64,000 nucleotides of DNA from Henriciella sp. (GTDB lineage Bacteria; Pseudomonadota; Alphaproteobacteria; Caulobacterales; Hyphomonadaceae): NCBI GenBank assembly GCA_002733705.1, contig NVWP01000002.1:1-64000 (forward strand), read 5' to 3'. This document shows positions 17,330 through 26,947 of this stretch, piece by piece (the stretch's first letter is position 1; every line of letters begins with the position of its first letter). Position numbers and translations under genes: made by a program. Below the pieces are notes generated by a model. It ran no database searches, had not been told where the DNA came from, and saw only the letters and a program-made list of their open reading frames with translations.

Positions 17330-18043
17330 ATGCCCAAACTCGCCCTTATCCGGCACGGACAGAGCCAGTGGAATCTCGAGAACCGGTTTACCGGATGGTG
17401 GGACGCGGACCTGACCGCCAAGGGCGAGGCTGAGGCGAAGCAGGCCGGCGAGCTGCTGAAGGATGTCGGTTTCGAGCCGCAGCAGGCCTTTACCAGCATG
17501 CAGACCCGCGCCATCCGCACGCTGTGGATCGCATTGACCGAGATGGATCGTGTCTGGCTGCCGGTGGAAAAGAGCTGGCGGCTCAATGAGCGCCACTATG
17601 GCGGCCTGACCGGCCTCGACAAGAAAGAGACTGCCGAGAAGCATGGCGAAGACCAGGTCCATATCTGGCGCCGTTCCTATGACACGCCGCCGCCGCCCAT
17701 GGAGGCTGGCAGCAAGTACGACATGTCGAAAGATCCGCGCTATGCCGGTATCGACATTCCGGCGACGGAAAGCCTTAAACTGACCCTGGAGCGGGTGCTG
17801 CCCTATTGGCACGAGACGATTGCCGCGCGCCTTCGCCATGGCGCCGACATCGTCATCGCCGCGCATGGCAATTCCCTGCGTGCCTTGGTGAAACACCTCT
17901 TCCAGGTCGAGGACGACAAGATCACCGGTGTGGAGATCCCGACGGGCAATCCGCTCCTGATCGAGCTTGGCGACGGGCTGAAGCCGACATCGGCGAAATA
18001 TCTCGACGGCGCACGGGCCACCGATCTGCCGGCCCTGCCTTAG
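17330..18043 (+). CDS. gpmA: 2,3-bisphosphoglycerate-dependent phosphoglycerate mutase
   Basis: 237 residues. Interconverts 3- and 2-phosphoglycerate in glycolysis. The phosphohistidine motif is [20 protein letters not shown] (about residues 6-25), with [20 protein letters not shown] for substrate binding and the second catalytic His in [16 protein letters not shown]. The lid segment is shorter than in E. coli GpmA. ATG 17330 is chosen because AGGA ends 9 nt upstream; ATG 17321 touches that site. First of a three-gene run with purU and the deaminase. Confidence 0.94.
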   Translation: MPKLALIRHGQSQWNLENRFTGWWDADLTAKGEAEAKQAGELLKDVGFEPQQAFTSMQTRAIRTLWIALTEMDRVWLPVEKSWRLNERHYGGLTGLDKKETAEKHGEDQVHIWRRSYDTPPPPMEAGSKYDMSKDPRYAGIDIPATESLKLTLERVLPYWHETIAARLRHGADIVIAAHGNSLRALVKHLFQVEDDKITGVEIPTGNPLLIELGDGLKPTSAKYLDGARATDLPALP

Positions 18044-18051
18044 GCCGTAAA

Positions 18052-18906
18052 ATGCCTCAGCAGCGTTATATCCTGCGGGCCGCCGCGCCCGACGCAATCG
18101 GCATTCTGGCCGATATTGCGGGCTTCCTCGCGGCGGCGGGTCTGAACGTCGTGGAGAGCCAGGACTTTGGCGACAGCGAAACGCGGCGTTTTTTCGTCTG
18201 GGTCGAGTTTGAGACGCCGGACGATTTTTCCCGGGAAGGATTCGAGGCTGGGTTCGGAACGCTGGCGCAGAAACGTCAGATCGACTGGACACTGCGCCGG
18301 AAGGCAGACCAGCCGCGTGCGCTGATCATGGTGTCGAAAGGCGATCATTGCCTGAACGACCTGCTCTACCGTCACAGACGCGGCCAGCTTGGCGCCGAGG
18401 TGAGCGCTGTCGTTTCAAACCATGAGGATGCGCGCTGGCTGGCCGAGCGCCATGAGCTTGATTTCCATCATGTGCCCGTCACCCCGGAGACAAAGCAGGA
18501 GGCCGAGGCGCGCCTTCTGGGCCTTGTCGAGGCAACGCAGAGCGATTTCGTTGTGCTTGCCCGCTATATGCAGGTCCTGTCCGATGATCTGTCACGCGCG
18601 CTGGAAGGGCGGTGTATCAATATCCATCACTCCTTCCTGCCGAGCTTCAAGGGCGCGCGGCCCTATCATCAGGCCCACCGGCGCGGGGTGAAGCTGATCG
18701 GCGCGTCGGCGCACTATGTCACCGCCGATCTCGATGAGGGGCCGATCATTGCGCAGGATGTCTCCCCGGTCGATCACCGTATGACGCCGCAGCGCATGGC
18801 GGAAATCGGCCGCGACATTGAAGCGCGTGTCCTCTCGCGCGCGGTTACGGCACATGCAGAAGGGCGGGTTTTCCTGAACGGACTGCGGACGGTGGTATTC
18901 GAATGA
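18052..18906 (+). CDS. purU: formyltetrahydrofolate deformylase
   Basis: 284 residues. It hydrolyses 10-formyltetrahydrofolate to formate and tetrahydrofolate. There is an N-terminal ACT domain (YILRAAAPDAIGILADIAGF, residues about 5-85), then the formyltransferase-like catalytic domain with INIHHSFLPSFKGARPYHQA (His of the HxSxLPxFxG motif), GASAHYVTADLDEGPIIAQD and the catalytic Asp. The released formate can feed PurT, whose gene is about 4.4 kb downstream. It starts 8 nt after gpmA and overlaps the next gene by 4 nt (ATGA). Confidence 0.94.
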   Translation: MPQQRYILRAAAPDAIGILADIAGFLAAAGLNVVESQDFGDSETRRFFVWVEFETPDDFSREGFEAGFGTLAQKRQIDWTLRRKADQPRALIMVSKGDHCLNDLLYRHRRGQLGAEVSAVVSNHEDARWLAERHELDFHHVPVTPETKQEAEARLLGLVEATQSDFVVLARYMQVLSDDLSRALEGRCINIHHSFLPSFKGARPYHQAHRRGVKLIGASAHYVTADLDEGPIIAQDVSPVDHRMTPQRMAEIGRDIEARVLSRAVTAHAEGRVFLNGLRTVVFE

Positions 18907-19346
18907 GCGCTGAGCACACAAGTTTCATGCGCCGGGCGATTGAACTTGCCCGGGCCCAGCATGGTCGGACCGGGGCGAACCCGGCTGTGGGCTGCGTGCT
19001 CGTCTCTGCGGCCGGCAAACGCCTGTCAGAGGGCGCGACCGGCGATGGCGGGCGTCCGCATGCCGAGCAGCTGGCGCTTACCGCGATCGAAGGAAAGCTG
19101 CCGCCTGGCACGACTGCCTATGTCACGCTGGAGCCCTGCCTTGAGCGGTCGACGGGGGAAGCGGCCTGTTCTTCCCGTCTGATCGATGCGGGCATCAGCA
19201 AGGTGTTCATCGCGGTCATGGACCGTCACCCCAAGGGGGCGGGCGGCAAGGCGGCCATAGAGGCCGCGGGAATTGAGGTCGAGACAGGCTTTCTCGAAGA
19301 GGACGCCGCAGGCCTCTATGAGGACTTCTTCGCCTCGCTCGGCTGA
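18903..19346 (+). CDS. stand-alone RibD-type deaminase domain protein
   Basis: 147 residues, only the cytidine-deaminase-like half of RibD (the full protein is about 360). Zinc and proton-shuttle motifs are PHAEQLAL (His and Glu) and EPCLERSTGEAACSS (two Cys). The usual second Cys loop SHHGRTPPC is altered, and the reductase domain is absent; the next 3' gene is convergent. It may deaminate the riboflavin pyrimidine intermediate or a different base or nucleotide. Translation is coupled to purU by a 4-nt overlap. Its end overlaps the convergent glycosyltransferase gene by 31 nt. Confidence 0.75.
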   Translation: MSAEHTSFMRRAIELARAQHGRTGANPAVGCVLVSAAGKRLSEGATGDGGRPHAEQLALTAIEGKLPPGTTAYVTLEPCLERSTGEAACSSRLIDAGISKVFIAVMDRHPKGAGGKAAIEAAGIEVETGFLEEDAAGLYEDFFASLG

Positions 19347-20110
19347 GCTTCTTTCATGTAGAAGGGCGCGCGCGGGTCATTCCATTCGGCAGCGATGCCG
19401 GGCTGGCCGCGGCGCACCAGCCAGAACATGCCGACCAGGTCGCCGGTCCCGGCCCCGAGACGTCCTAGAAAGCCGTATTTCGAGCTGCCATGCCAGCGGC
19501 GCCGGTCATTCACCCGCTCTTCGCGCACCTCCCATCCGGCCCGTTTCATGAGGGCGGGAAGAAAGCGGTGCATCGAGGCGAAATAGGGAAGTTCGCGGAA
19601 GGCATCGGTCCGCATCAGCTTCCAGCCGCAGCCTGTATCGGTGGCGTCATCGCGCAGCATGAAGCGCCGAACGCCATTGGCGACACGCGACTGCAGCCAT
19701 TTGAAGCCGCTATCATTGCGGCTGTTGCGCTTGCCCGCGATGAGGCCGAGCCGGCCGGTATGGCCCGGCGCGACAATCTCGGCCCAGAGGCGTTTTGTGT
19801 CGGCGATATCGTTCTGGCCGTCGCCGTCCAGAAGCTGGGTCCAGCGTCCGTTCACCTCACGCAGGCCTGTCATGAGCGCTGCGGACTTGCCGGCCCGCAC
19901 GACATGGGTGCGCACGATAACGCGGTCCGGGTGGGCGGTTCTTGCCTCTTCAAGCTCAGCCGCTGTGGTGTCGGCGGAGCAATCGTTCACGCAGACAATT
20001 TCATAGTCGATCCCGGCAAGCGCGCCGTGAATTTCGTCGAGCAGCGGCAGGACATTTCCGGCTTCGTTGTAGAATGGGATGAGAACGCTGAGGTCGCGCG
20101 ATTGCGTCAC
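19316..20110 (-). CDS. family 2 glycosyltransferase (dolichyl-phosphate mannosyltransferase-like)
   Basis: 264 residues. GT-A fold with LSVLIPFYNEAGNV, VNDCSADTT, and the DXD-type DGDGQND; then GFKWLQSRVANGVRRF and DTGCGWKLMR, typical of undecaprenyl/dolichyl-phosphate sugar transferases. No C-terminal membrane helices of the DPM/ArnC type, only WLVRRG and a tail. It probably transfers a sugar to a polyprenyl phosphate or glycan. It starts with GTG overlapping the zapA stop, so it is coupled to zapA. The upstream part of the operon is DUF4164-zapA. Confidence 0.82.
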   Translation of the reverse strand: MTQSRDLSVLIPFYNEAGNVLPLLDEIHGALAGIDYEIVCVNDCSADTTAAELEEARTAHPDRVIVRTHVVRAGKSAALMTGLREVNGRWTQLLDGDGQNDIADTKRLWAEIVAPGHTGRLGLIAGKRNSRNDSGFKWLQSRVANGVRRFMLRDDATDTGCGWKLMRTDAFRELPYFASMHRFLPALMKRAGWEVREERVNDRRRWHGSSKYGFLGRLGAGTGDLVGMFWLVRRGQPGIAAEWNDPRAPFYMKEAQPSEAKKSS

Positions 20111-20412
20111 TGGCCGGCCTCAATGCGTTCCGCGAGGGCCCGGATCCGTGCGGCAGCATCGCCAATGGCAGCAGCGGCCCTGTCAGCCCCCGCAATGGCG
20201 GGCGTGGCCGATTTTGCTTCATCGAGCTCATCAAGCAGCGCGAGCGCGGCGATCAGCAGAAGTTTCTCCTCACCGATATCGCCCACGGCCTCGGCGATCT
20301 GGCGCACGCGCACATCGAGATCCTTTGAGAGATCGACCAGACGTGCTTCCTGGCCGGGCGCGCAGGCGACCGAATAGAGCTTGCCCTGTATGGTGATATC
20401 GGCCTTGGCCAT
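20107..20412 (-). CDS. zapA: cell division protein ZapA
   Basis: 101 residues. It binds FtsZ and stabilises protofilament bundles at midcell. The N-terminal beta-rich half reads ITIQGKLYSVACAPGQEARL, followed by a C-terminal helix suited to the coiled-coil tetramer (EKLLLIAALALLDELDEAK). ZapA family members are close to this length. Its start overlaps the stop of the upstream coiled-coil gene by one base, and its stop overlaps the GTG of the glycosyltransferase. Confidence 0.9.
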   Translation of the reverse strand: MAKADITIQGKLYSVACAPGQEARLVDLSKDLDVRVRQIAEAVGDIGEEKLLLIAALALLDELDEAKSATPAIAGADRAAAAIGDAAARIRALAERIEAGQ

Positions 20413-20687
20413 CAGGCTTCCTTCTCGCGGTTCAGCGCGGCGCGCACTTCTTCGATGGCAGATCCCAGCGCTGCAGACGCCTCATCCGCGAGGGCCTGCA
20501 ACTGTTTCTCGCGCGCCATGGAGGCGTCGAGATCTTCAGCAAGCCGAGCCCGGTCGGCGACCATGGCGGCGAGTTCCCGGCGTGCAAGGCCGGGGTCGCC
20601 TGCGGTCTCGAAAAGCCCCTCAAGTGCATCTTCAAGACGTGAGAGGGCGTCGTCGAGTTCCTGGCTGGCTGATTGAAATTTATCCAT
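20412..20687 (-). CDS. DUF4164-type coiled-coil protein
   Basis: 91 residues starting MDKFQSASQELDDALSRLE. It is predicted to be almost entirely helical, with heptad-like Leu/Ala spacing, no Cys and no membrane segment. In alphaproteobacteria this small coiled-coil family is found directly before zapA, which is the case here (1-nt overlap), so a role with ZapA at the division site is likely but inferred. ATG 20687 is used; the open frame extends to 20750 without a better ribosome site. Confidence 0.8.
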   Translation of the reverse strand: MDKFQSASQELDDALSRLEDALEGLFETAGDPGLARRELAAMVADRARLAEDLDASMAREKQLQALADEASAALGSAIEEVRAALNREKEA

Positions 20688-20786
20688 CACAATTTCCGAT
20701 AGCAGGATGCAGCCCTGCGTGCCAAGCTGGTTGACAGCCAAGCCCGGCAACGTCCAAAGCGTTTCGCAAAATCATGAGGGTGTATT

Positions 20787-22757
20787 ATGGCGGTTGAACA
20801 CAAGGATATGGCCAATGCCATCCGCGCGCTTTCCATGGACGCGGTGGAGCAGGCGAAGTCCGGGCATGTCGGTCTTCCACTGGGCATGGCGGATGTCGCG
20901 ACCATTTTGTGGACCCGTTACCTGAAACATGATCCGGCCGATCCCTTCTGGCCTGACCGCGACCGCTTCGTCCTGTCGGCGGGCCACGGCTCGATGCTGA
21001 TCTACTCTCTCCTGCATCTGACGGGCTATGATAGTGTCAGCCGCGACGATATCCGCAATTTCCGCCAGCTGGGCGGCAAGACTCCGGGCCACCCGGAGAA
21101 TTTCGTGACACGGGGCGTTGAGACGACCACCGGCCCGCTTGGGCAGGGCATTGCGACGGCTGTCGGCATGGCGATTGCCGAACGCCACCTCAATGCGCGC
21201 TTTGGCGACGACCTGGTCGACCACAAGACCTGGGTCATCGCGGGCGATGGCTGCCTCATGGAAGGTATCAGCCAGGAAGCGATCACGCTGGCTGGCCATA
21301 TGAAGCTGAACAAACTGGTCGTCCTGTTCGACGACAATGCCGTGACCATTGATGGCGGGACGGATCTTGCCGATTCGACCGACCAGTGCATGCGGTTCGA
21401 GGCGGCCGGCTGGATCACCAGGCGCATCGACGGGCACAATACCGAAGAGATCCATGAGGCCCTCAGCTGGGCGCAGAGCCAGGACAAGCCGGTCATGATC
21501 GCCTGCAAGACGATCATCGGCTATGGCGCCCCGACCATTGCCGGTACCGGCAAGGCGCATGGCGGCCCCTATGGCGCGGATGAGATTGCCGGCATCCGCA
21601 AGAATATCGGCTGGGATCATGAGCCCTTCATGGTGCCGGACGAGATTGCCGACGCCTGGAAGCGCGAAGGCGCGCATGCCGCGAGCCAGCATGGCGAATG
21701 GAAAAAGCGCCGGGACGCCTCCGCCAAAAAGGGTGCGTTCGATGCGGCCATGGCGGGTGAGCTTGGCGATATTGAAGCCATCGTCCGCGCCCACAAACAG
21801 GATGTCGTCGACAGCGGCAAGGATGATGCGACCCGCAAATGGTCAGGCGCGGTGCTTGAGAAACTCACCGCCTCCATCCCGGAAATGATTGGCGGCTCGG
21901 CTGACCTGTCGGGCTCCAACAATACAAAGGCGAAATGCCAGGAGCCGATGACGCCGGACAATTGGGGCGGGCGCTATATCCATTATGGCGTGCGCGAGCA
22001 TGGCATGGCAGCCGCGATGAACGGTATGGCCCTGCACAAGGGCATCATCCCTTATTCTGGCACCTTCCTCGTCTTTGCCGACTATTCGCGCGCGGCGATC
22101 CGTCTTGGCGCGCTGATGGGTGAACGGGTCATCCATGTGATGACCCATGATTCCATCGGTCTTGGCGAAGACGGCCCGACCCACCAGCCGGTCGAGCATG
22201 TCGCCAGCCTGCGGGCCATGCCGAACATGCATGTCTTCCGCCCTGCGGACGGCGTCGAAACGGCCGAATGCTGGGAACTGGCGCTGAAGAAGACAGATGG
22301 CCCGTCGACCATGGCGCTTACCCGTCAGACGGTTGGCAGCGTGCGCAAGGCGCATACCGACGAGAACCTGTCGGCCAAGGGCGGCTATGTCCTCTCTTCC
22401 GGCGATGGCGAGGAAAAGATTGTCCTCATCGCGACGGGCTCCGAGGTCGATATCGCCGTGCAGGCGCAGGAGATGCTGCGCGAGGCGGGGATCAGCGCGC
22501 GCGTGGTGTCCATGCCGTGCATGGAGCTGTTCGCCGAGCAGACACCTGCCTATCAGGAAGAGACGCTGGGCAAGGACCTGCCGCGAGTGGTGGTCGAAGC
22601 CGGGGTCCGCTTTGGCTGGGACCGCTGGATCGGCGCGCGCGGCGGCTTTGTCGGCATGGACAGCTTCGGCGCCAGCGCCCCCTATCAGGACCTCTATGAG
22701 CGCTTCGGCATCACACCGGAAGCGGTGGCAGAGATGGCAAGGTCGCTCGTTTCCTGA
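20787..22757 (+). CDS. tkt: transketolase
   Basis: 656 residues, full length. Thiamine-diphosphate enzyme of the pentose phosphate and Calvin-type pathways. Seen are MDAVEQAKSGHVGLPLG, the first signature with catalytic His, TTTGPLGQG, the ThDP/metal motif GDGCLMEGISQEA with N in DDNAVTIDG, the second signature GEDGPTHQPVEH and the C-terminal domain. GAGGG (20774-20778) precedes ATG 20787. It opens a plus-strand run through purT, gap, pgk and aldolase. Confidence 0.97.
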   Translation: MAVEHKDMANAIRALSMDAVEQAKSGHVGLPLGMADVATILWTRYLKHDPADPFWPDRDRFVLSAGHGSMLIYSLLHLTGYDSVSRDDIRNFRQLGGKTPGHPENFVTRGVETTTGPLGQGIATAVGMAIAERHLNARFGDDLVDHKTWVIAGDGCLMEGISQEAITLAGHMKLNKLVVLFDDNAVTIDGGTDLADSTDQCMRFEAAGWITRRIDGHNTEEIHEALSWAQSQDKPVMIACKTIIGYGAPTIAGTGKAHGGPYGADEIAGIRKNIGWDHEPFMVPDEIADAWKREGAHAASQHGEWKKRRDASAKKGAFDAAMAGELGDIEAIVRAHKQDVVDSGKDDATRKWSGAVLEKLTASIPEMIGGSADLSGSNNTKAKCQEPMTPDNWGGRYIHYGVREHGMAAAMNGMALHKGIIPYSGTFLVFADYSRAAIRLGALMGERVIHVMTHDSIGLGEDGPTHQPVEHVASLRAMPNMHVFRPADGVETAECWELALKKTDGPSTMALTRQTVGSVRKAHTDENLSAKGGYVLSSGDGEEKIVLIATGSEVDIAVQAQEMLREAGISARVVSMPCMELFAEQTPAYQEETLGKDLPRVVVEAGVRFGWDRWIGARGGFVGMDSFGASAPYQDLYERFGITPEAVAEMARSLVS

Positions 22758-22837
22758 GAGGGTCGCCGTCCGGAATTCGGGTGGAGCAGGGGTCCAAACT
22801 GATCTAGGTCTGTGAAAACAGGCTGGGGGAGACGGAG

Positions 22838-23305
22838 ATGGACTGGAACCTGCTTTACATGCTGATCAACGCGCTGGTGATTCCGGCGTGGCTGCTGCTT
22901 TTGCTGGCGCCGGGCTGGCGGACAACTGCGATCGCCGTGCATTCGGGCATTTATCCGCTGGCCTATGGTTCGCTTTATACGATCTGCCTGATCGCCTCGA
23001 TTTTCTTCGGCCAGTCGGCCGAAGGTGTTGGCATGGGGTCGATTGCGGCGGTTTCGGCGCTGTTCGATCATCCAAATGGCGTCATCGTTGGCTGGTCGCA
23101 CTATCTGGTTTTCGATCTTTTTGTCGGAGCCTGGATCGGGCGCGATTCGCGGCGCCGCGCCATTCCGCACCTCGCGGCCGCGCCCTGTATTCTGGCGAGC
23201 TTCCTGTTCGGGCCGGTGGGGCTTCTGGCCTATATGCTGGTGCGGATTTCGCGCGGCGAGGGGATCAGCCTGTTCGAGACTCCAGAGGAGACGCCGCGCC
23301 CATGA
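22838..23305 (+). CDS. ABA4-like membrane protein (DUF4281)
   Basis: 155 residues with four predicted membrane helices (about 8-25, 33-58, 88-105 and 118-140). The central motif [19 protein letters not shown] is typical of the ABA4-like family, whose plant member is needed for neoxanthin synthesis. In bacteria its role is unknown, with carotenoid modification only a guess. It overlaps purT by 4 nt (ATGA) and lies 80 nt after tkt. Confidence 0.82.
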   Translation: MDWNLLYMLINALVIPAWLLLLLAPGWRTTAIAVHSGIYPLAYGSLYTICLIASIFFGQSAEGVGMGSIAAVSALFDHPNGVIVGWSHYLVFDLFVGAWIGRDSRRRAIPHLAAAPCILASFLFGPVGLLAYMLVRISRGEGISLFETPEETPRP

Positions 23306-24486
23306 CCTCTATTGGAACACCGCTTTCGCCATCTGCGACCAGGATCATGTTTCTGGGTTCCGGGGAGCTTGGGAAGGAAGTTGTCATCGAGCTGATGCGC
23401 CTCGGCGTCGAAGTCGTGGCCTGCGACCGCTATGCCGACGCGCCGGCCATGCAGGTGGCGCATCGCTCAGCGGTGTTCGACATGACCGACCGTACCGCGC
23501 TCCGGAAAGTGGTTGAGGACGAGAAGCCGCATTTCATCGTGCCCGAAATCGAGGCGATTGCCACGGACGAACTTGCGAAGATCGAAGCGGAGGGGCTTGC
23601 GACCGTTATTCCAACGGCGCGGGCAACGCAGCTCACCATGAACCGCGAAGGCATAAGGCGGCTGGCGGCCGAGGAGCTTGGCCTGCCGACCAGCGCCTAT
23701 GCCTTTGCCTCTTCGGGCGAGGAGCTGGCAGAGGCGGCAGACAGGATTGGCTATCCGGTCTTTGTGAAGCCGGTCATGTCATCCTCCGGGAAAGGCCAGT
23801 CCTTTGTGAAATCGGCAGAGGAGATAGGGGCCGCCTGGGACACCGCGCTCAATGCAGGCCGCAAGCGCGAGACCCGCGTCATCGTCGAAGGGGCGGTGGA
23901 TTTTGATTTCGAGATTACTTTTCTCACCGTGCGCGCCGTCAATGGTACGCATTTCTGCGCGCCTGTGGGCCACAGGCAGGAGAATGGGGATTATGTCGAG
24001 AGCTGGCAGCCCCAGCCGATGAGCGATGCGGCGCTGAAAGCGGCCGAGGACATGGCTCGCAAGGTGACCGATGCGCTGGGCGGGCTCGGCCTTTTCGGGG
24101 TGGAGATGTTCGTGAAGGGCGACAAGGTCTGGTTCTCTGAAGTCAGCCCCCGCCCGCATGATACAGGGCTCGTAACGCTCGCCACGCAGGCGCAGAGCGA
24201 GTTTGCCCTGCATGCCCGCGCCATTCTGGGCCTGCCGGTGGATACCACGCTCCTCACGCCGGGTGCGAGCGCGGTGATCTATGGCGGGGTGGAGGCTGAA
24301 GGTGTGGTCTTCGAGGGTCTGGACGAGGCGCTCAGCGTGCCGGGCAGCGAGCTTCGCCTGTTCGGCAAGCCGGTGAGCTATGAGCGCCGGCGGATGGGGG
24401 TGGTTGTGGCGCGGGGAGAGCGAATCGAGACCGCCCGGGAGCGTGCCCGCGAAGCAGCCGCAAAGGTCCGTGTGCGGGCAAAGTGA
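23302..24486 (+). CDS. purT: formate-dependent phosphoribosylglycinamide formyltransferase
   Basis: 394 residues. It makes formyl-GAR from GAR, formate and ATP in purine synthesis. ATP-grasp fold: N-terminal [27 protein letters not shown] as ATP-binding loop (about residues 154-167), [23 protein letters not shown] as metal/ATP site. Family length is about 390. Formate can come from PurU encoded upstream. Coupled to the ABA4-like gene by ATGA overlap. A 9-bp inverted repeat (24487-24495 with 24522-24530) follows the stop, but without a T-run. Confidence 0.95.
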   Translation: MTSIGTPLSPSATRIMFLGSGELGKEVVIELMRLGVEVVACDRYADAPAMQVAHRSAVFDMTDRTALRKVVEDEKPHFIVPEIEAIATDELAKIEAEGLATVIPTARATQLTMNREGIRRLAAEELGLPTSAYAFASSGEELAEAADRIGYPVFVKPVMSSSGKGQSFVKSAEEIGAAWDTALNAGRKRETRVIVEGAVDFDFEITFLTVRAVNGTHFCAPVGHRQENGDYVESWQPQPMSDAALKAAEDMARKVTDALGGLGLFGVEMFVKGDKVWFSEVSPRPHDTGLVTLATQAQSEFALHARAILGLPVDTTLLTPGASAVIYGGVEAEGVVFEGLDEALSVPGSELRLFGKPVSYERRRMGVVVARGERIETARERAREAAAKVRVRAK

Positions 24487-24669
24487 GCGCGATTTCAGGC
24501 GGCGACAGATCAGGTGGGCGAAAATCGCGCCTAATTCTGCACCTGCCCATGCGGCATAAGCGGTTTCCGGGGGCGGTCATGCTGGACGCGAGCGGTCTGG
24601 ACAGCTAAACCCCGGCGTCAAGAACTCTAGGCGTCTAGCCTCAAAATTTGCCGGAATGGAGAAGACAAC

Positions 24670-25677
24670 ATGGCAGTTCGTGTAGCCATCAACGGATTTG
24701 GCCGGATTGGCCGGAATGTACTGCGTTCGATCCTTGAGTATGGACGTGACGATATCGAGATCGTCTCGATCAATGATCTGGGGCCGGTCGAGACCAACGC
24801 ACACCTTCTGAAATACGATTCGGTCCACGGCACGCTGCCGATGGACGTTTCGGTCGATGGCGACACGATCAAGGTTGGCGGCCAGTCCTTCAAGGTGACC
24901 GCGATCCGTGACCCGAAAGAGCTGCCGCACAAGGAAAACAACGTCGACATCGCCATGGAGTGTACGGGCATCTTCGCCTCCAAGGAAAAGGCGTCTGCCC
25001 ACCTTGAGGCCGGTGCCAAGCGCGTTCTGGTTTCCGCCCCCGCCGCAGGTGCCGACAAGACCATCGTCTATGGCGTGAACCATGAGACGCTGACCAAAGA
25101 GGACCTCGTCGTCTCCAACGCGTCCTGCACGACCAACTGCCTCTCGCCGGTCGCAAAGGTGCTGAACGACACGATCGGTATCGAGAAAGGGATCATGACC
25201 ACGATCCACTCCTATACCGGCGACCAGCCCACGCTGGATGCCATGCACAAGGACCTCTATCGCGGCCGTGCGGCTGCGATGTCGATGATCCCGACCTCGA
25301 CCGGCGCAGCCAAGGCTGTGGGCCTCGTCCTGCCGGAACTCAACGGCAAGCTCGATGGCTTCGCGATGCGTGTGCCGACGCCGAACGTGTCTGTGGTGGA
25401 CCTCAAATTCATCGCCAAGCGCGACACGACGGTCGAAGAGATCAATGACGCGATCCGCAAGGCTGCCGATGGCCCGCTCAAGGGTGTGCTCGGCTATACC
25501 GATGCGCCGAACGTCTCCATCGACTTCAACCACAATCCGCACTCGTCGGTCTTCCACATGGACCAGACCAAGGTGATGGACGGCAATATGGTGTCGATCC
25601 TGTCCTGGTATGACAATGAGTGGGGTTTCTCCACACGCATGAGCGATACCGCCATCGCGATGTCGAAACTTATCTAG
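24670..25677 (+). CDS. gap: type I glyceraldehyde-3-phosphate dehydrogenase
   Basis: 335 residues. NAD(P)-dependent oxidation of glyceraldehyde-3-phosphate. N-terminal [16 protein letters not shown] nucleotide loop, the catalytic Cys in [13 protein letters not shown], the catalytic His in IHSYTGDQ, and [12 protein letters not shown] at the end. GGAG precedes ATG 24670. With pgk (27-nt gap) and aldolase it forms the lower-glycolysis/gluconeogenesis operon. Confidence 0.97.
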   Translation: MAVRVAINGFGRIGRNVLRSILEYGRDDIEIVSINDLGPVETNAHLLKYDSVHGTLPMDVSVDGDTIKVGGQSFKVTAIRDPKELPHKENNVDIAMECTGIFASKEKASAHLEAGAKRVLVSAPAAGADKTIVYGVNHETLTKEDLVVSNASCTTNCLSPVAKVLNDTIGIEKGIMTTIHSYTGDQPTLDAMHKDLYRGRAAAMSMIPTSTGAAKAVGLVLPELNGKLDGFAMRVPTPNVSVVDLKFIAKRDTTVEEINDAIRKAADGPLKGVLGYTDAPNVSIDFNHNPHSSVFHMDQTKVMDGNMVSILSWYDNEWGFSTRMSDTAIAMSKLI

Positions 25678-25704
25678 ACACCCCTTCACGCAAGGAGCGT
25701 CCCC

Positions 25705-26913
25705 ATGTCCGACTTCAGACGGATCGAGGATATCGAGGACCTGGCCCTGAAGACGGCGCTCGTCCGCGTCGACTTCAACGTGCCGGTCGACGATGCCGGC
25801 AAGGTGACCGACGATACGCGGCTGCGCGCCGCGCTGCCGACGGTTCAGTATCTCACCAATAAGGGCGCCAAGGTTGCGCTTCTGGCCCACTTTGGTCGCC
25901 CCAAGGGTGAGGTAAAACCAGAGCTTAGCCTGAAGCCGGTGGCCGAGGCCTTCTCCGGCGTCCTCGGCGCGCCGGTCGGCTTTGCGTCCGATTGTGTTGG
26001 CGAGGCGGCCGAGAACGCCCTGGCCTCCATCCAGGGCGGCGGCGTTGTCCTGCTGGAGAACACGCGGTTCAAGCCGGGTGAGACCAAGAATGACGACACG
26101 CTCGCCGATGGGATGGCCAAGCTTGGCGACGTTTACGTCAATGACGCCTTTTCTGCCGCGCACCGGGCACACGTCTCCACAGAGGGGCTTGCCCGGCGCC
26201 TTCCGGCCTATGCCGGCAAGGCGATGCAGCGCGAACTCGATGCGCTTGAAGCGGCGCTCGGCAGCCCTGAGCGCCCGGTTCTTGCCGTGGTGGGCGGGGC
26301 GAAGGTTTCGACCAAGATCGACCTGTTGAAGAACCTTGTTTCCAAGGTCGACGCACTCGCCATTGGCGGCGGCATGGCGAACACCTTCCTCGCGGCGCGC
26401 GGCCATTCTGTCGGCAAGTCGCTGTGTGAGCATGACCTGACCGACACCTGCCGTGAGATAGAGAAGAACGCGGCCGCGTCCGGGTGCGATATCCTCCTGC
26501 CGCAGGATGTGGTCGTGGCGAAGGAATTCGCCGCCAATGCAGACCATCGCATCTGCTCGACTGGTGAAGTTGCCGACAATGAGATGATCCTGGATGCCGG
26601 GCCGCAATCGGTGGGTATTCTTGCGATCGCCATGGATGCGGCCAAGACGCTCGTCTGGAACGGTCCGCTCGGCGCGTTTGAGACTGTGCCCTTCGACAAG
26701 GCGACGGTCGAGGCTGCGCGCGCGGCAGCCAGCCGGTGCCGGGATGGCGAGCTTGTCGCTGTGGCCGGCGGCGGCGACACAGTCGCGGCGCTGAACCATG
26801 CCGGTGTCGCAGACGATTTCACCTTTGTTTCGACCGCGGGCGGCGCCTTCCTGGAATGGATGGAAGGCAAGCCGCTGCCGGGTGTCGAGGCGCTCAAGAA
26901 AAACCAGAACTGA
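25705..26913 (+). CDS. pgk: phosphoglycerate kinase
   Basis: 402 residues. Transfers phosphate between 1,3-bisphosphoglycerate and ADP. Signature [12 protein letters not shown] near residue 20, [43 protein letters not shown] and the nucleotide-binding GGGDTVAAL close to the C-terminus. AAGGAG lies upstream of ATG 25705. The very long open frame antisense to gap and pgk is a composition artefact. Confidence 0.97.
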   Translation: MSDFRRIEDIEDLALKTALVRVDFNVPVDDAGKVTDDTRLRAALPTVQYLTNKGAKVALLAHFGRPKGEVKPELSLKPVAEAFSGVLGAPVGFASDCVGEAAENALASIQGGGVVLLENTRFKPGETKNDDTLADGMAKLGDVYVNDAFSAAHRAHVSTEGLARRLPAYAGKAMQRELDALEAALGSPERPVLAVVGGAKVSTKIDLLKNLVSKVDALAIGGGMANTFLAARGHSVGKSLCEHDLTDTCREIEKNAAASGCDILLPQDVVVAKEFAANADHRICSTGEVADNEMILDAGPQSVGILAIAMDAAKTLVWNGPLGAFETVPFDKATVEAARAAASRCRDGELVAVAGGGDTVAALNHAGVADDFTFVSTAGGAFLEWMEGKPLPGVEALKKNQN

Positions 26914-26947
26914 TCAGATCGCACGACGGGGAAGAGGACCGCACGAA

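Noticed and set aside
24487-24530. Inverted repeat GCGCGATTT/AAATCGCGC after purT as a terminator
   Set aside because: The stem is real, but the loop is 26 nt and no T-run follows, so intrinsic termination is not supported.
24577-26799. 740-codon open frame on the minus strand
   Set aside because: It is antisense to gap and pgk, which have all expected motifs. Long antisense frames are normal in high-GC genes with strong third-position bias.
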